Shown in pieces: positions 50,969 through 52,440 of a stretch of 52,440 nucleotides of DNA (positions are counted from its first letter, which is position 1; each line of letters starts with the position of its first letter). The notes under the pieces are model-generated. The model made no database searches. It was given only the letters and a program-made list of their open reading frames with translations, and was not told the DNA's origin. Location: assembly GCA_017483465.1 (NCBI GenBank), contig JAFUWN010000071.1, positions 1 to 52,440 of the forward strand. The letters run 5' to 3'. Origin of the DNA: Oscillospiraceae bacterium (lineage in GTDB: Bacteria > Bacillota > Clostridia > Oscillospirales > Ruminococcaceae). A program made the translations under genes and the position numbers.

Positions 50969-52440
50969 TCAGCAGTGGGATGCCATCCGCACAAAACACA
51001 GAAGCGTAATCGTATCTGCGGCTGCCGGCAGCGGAAAAACAGCAGTTCTGGTAGAGCGGCTGCTTCAGATTCTTTCTGACCCTTCTCCTGATACACGGGT
51101 TCCGGCGGATGAAATGATTGTTGTTACGTTCACCAGAGATGCCGCCGCACAGATGAAACAGCGTCTGACGAAGAAAATTTCTGAAACACTGGACAGAATG
51201 AACCGGGAGGGTCATCATCAGGAAGCCGCTTATGACTGGCTTTTACAGCAGAGAAGTGCCCTCAGCAATGCCAAAATCTCAACAATTCATTCGTTCTGTT
51301 TTGATTTTATCAGGGAAAATGCCGATGCCTGCGGAGTTTCTGCACAATTCGGCGTGGCAGAGCCTGCAAGGGAATATGTATTCAAAAAACGTGCCGTCCA
51401 GACAGTTCTGGAACGCTGGAGCAAAGACCGCAGAGATGATATTACGCTGCTGCTGAACCGCTTGTGTACAGCAGGGGATTCTGAACTTGAAAAACTGATT
51501 CTTCTGATAGCAGAGTATAAAAATTCGCTGGCTTTTCCGTCCTACTGGACAGAACAGGCAAAAAAAATCTGTCAGGAAGAAAATAATACTGTATTTCTGG
51601 ATATGTTCCGTCAGACATTTGCACAGGAAATTCAGGAGTGTATTTCCCTGGCAGAAAAATGCCGGCCTTTTGCCACAGCCGCTTACAGCGACCCGAATAA
51701 AATGGTTTATGAAAATATCAGAAAAAATGATATTAAGCTTTTTGAAACTTGCAGAGAATATATACTTCATGCAGAACCGGAAAAGCTGCTGGCAGATCCT
51801 TTCAAGGCAGTCGGAAGTTTTGATGCTTTCCGGGGAGGCAGCTCAAAATCAGATTATTATGACGAGGATAATAAGGCAATATTCAAGAATATCCGTGGAA
51901 TGTATCAGAAAAAATACAAGGCACTGAAAGAAAAACTGCTTGAACCTCTGGGGTACTGGAAAGACGATGAAATTGTCCAGAAGCAGATCATTCCGCTTAT
52001 GCTGGAAATGACCGAAGAATATCAGCAGGAATTGTTTGAAGAAAAGAAGAAACAGAATGTTCTCAGCTTTAGTGATGCCGAACATCTGGTTTTGAATCTT
52101 CTTGCTTCGGTAGATGAAAACGGTCTGATTCACAGATCAGCCCTCGCAGAAGCCGCCGCCGAAAAATATGAACTGATCATGATCGACGAATATCAGGACT
52201 CCAATGATAAACAGGACTGTCTGTTTAAACTGCTGTCCCGAAACTGCCGTGTTTCAGAAGACGGTACGAAACTGCATTACGGAACAAATGCCTTTCTTGT
52301 CGGAGATGTGAAACAGTCAATTTATGGCTTCCGGCAGGCAAATCCCGAAAATTTCAAGAGAGCCATTCAGGAAAGTACACCCCTCGAGCAGTGCAAAGAT
52401 CAGGAAATGGCCAGAATTTATTTAAATCAGAACTTCCGGA
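50955..52440 (+). CDS. addA: ATP-dependent helicase/nuclease subunit A, 3' end cut by window edge
   Basis: Open from ATG 50955 (MKWTDQQWDAIRTKHRSVIV) to the window end (495 codons of about 1200). AGGAGG lies 8 bases before the ATG inside addB, so the pair is translationally coupled. Motifs of a UvrD-type helicase are seen: Walker A SAAAGSGKTAVLVERL, VVTFTRDAAAQMKQRL, STIHSFCFDFIRENA, motif II LIMIDEYQDSND and motif III FLVGDVKQSIYGFRQANP. The final visible segment ARIYLNQNFR matches the AddA start of motif IV. The nuclease end lies outside the window. Confidence 0.97.
   Translation, partial: MKWTDQQWDAIRTKHRSVIVSAAAGSGKTAVLVERLLQILSDPSPDTRVPADEMIVVTFTRDAAAQMKQRLTKKISETLDRMNREGHHQEAAYDWLLQQRSALSNAKISTIHSFCFDFIRENADACGVSAQFGVAEPAREYVFKKRAVQTVLERWSKDRRDDITLLLNRLCTAGDSELEKLILLIAEYKNSLAFPSYWTEQAKKICQEENNTVFLDMFRQTFAQEIQECISLAEKCRPFATAAYSDPNKMVYENIRKNDIKLFETCREYILHAEPEKLLADPFKAVGSFDAFRGGSSKSDYYDEDNKAIFKNIRGMYQKKYKALKEKLLEPLGYWKDDEIVQKQIIPLMLEMTEEYQQELFEEKKKQNVLSFSDAEHLVLNLLASVDENGLIHRSALAEAAAEKYELIMIDEYQDSNDKQDCLFKLLSRNCRVSEDGTKLHYGTNAFLVGDVKQSIYGFRQANPENFKRAIQESTPLEQCKDQEMARIYLNQNFR

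Noticed and set aside
1-52440. tRNA or rRNA genes, insertion sequences, attachment sites or prophage genes
   Set aside because: No cloverleaf, transposase, integrase or terminal repeat was seen by eye. A tRNA scan would confirm.

Overview
The window looks like a core chromosomal segment of a Gram-positive Firmicute of the Ruminococcus / Oscillospiraceae type. The evidence is the Clostridia-style gene order (phoH-ybeY-era-yqzL-recO, infC-rpmI-rplT, plsX-rnc-smc-ftsY, yhbY-nadD-yqeK-LCP-rsfS-leuS, addB-addA), strong AGGAGG-type ribosome binding sites, and a secreted GH16 glucanase that ends in a dockerin, the cellulosome or amylosome anchoring module typical of ruminococci. I see no tRNA, rRNA, insertion sequence, prophage or CRISPR array. 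Most of the window is housekeeping.

Layout. 1-874 (minus) is the start of a LacI-fold sensor protein cut by the window edge. 1024-7194 (minus) is a repair / ribosome-maturation operon: phoH, ybeY, era, a 43-residue YqzL-like gene overlapping recO, recO, an unknown gene and mutS2. A lone prepilin-like gene (7292-7936, minus) is divergent from infC-rpmI-rplT, which has a long structured leader with an attenuator and probably a non-standard AUA start. 9565-29283 is a nearly gap-free plus-strand run: SpoU methyltransferase, dprA, topA, trmFO, plsX, rnc, radical SAM, smc, ftsY, rdgB, yhbY, nadD, yqeK, LCP, rsfS, a membrane protein and leuS. Next come rpsU with a folded leader, yqeG-aroQ-aminopeptidase, efp with an acidic zinc-ribbon partner, and a flavin reductase-like gene.

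33660-37752 is the most unusual part, a compact nitrogen module. It holds a glutamine synthetase homologue that has lost most of its catalytic metal ligands, an ANTAR RNA-binding antiterminator whose receiver domain has no phosphorylatable aspartate, and an ammonium transporter fused to its own PII domain. The transporter leader carries two adjacent hexaloop hairpins, AAAGAC and AAAGAA (A at position 1 and G at position 4 in both), overlapping an 18-bp intrinsic terminator. This predicts that the ANTAR protein switches on the transporter by antitermination, and that a pseudo-glutamine synthetase and a pseudo-receiver may replace phosphorylation in nitrogen sensing. The individual parts are known families; this combination is the strongest candidate for an undescribed system here.

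After it come the dockerin GH16 glucanase, a glycogen-debranching GH13 enzyme, an SseB-like protein, a Zn/Cd P1B-ATPase with an ArsR/SmtB-type operator at its promoter, a pyridoxamine kinase-like gene (minus), an SPFH protein with three zinc ribbons, and addB-addA (addA cut by the right edge). Most isolated promoters are TTGAC(A)-17-TATAAT, and several have the extended TGC before TATAAT.
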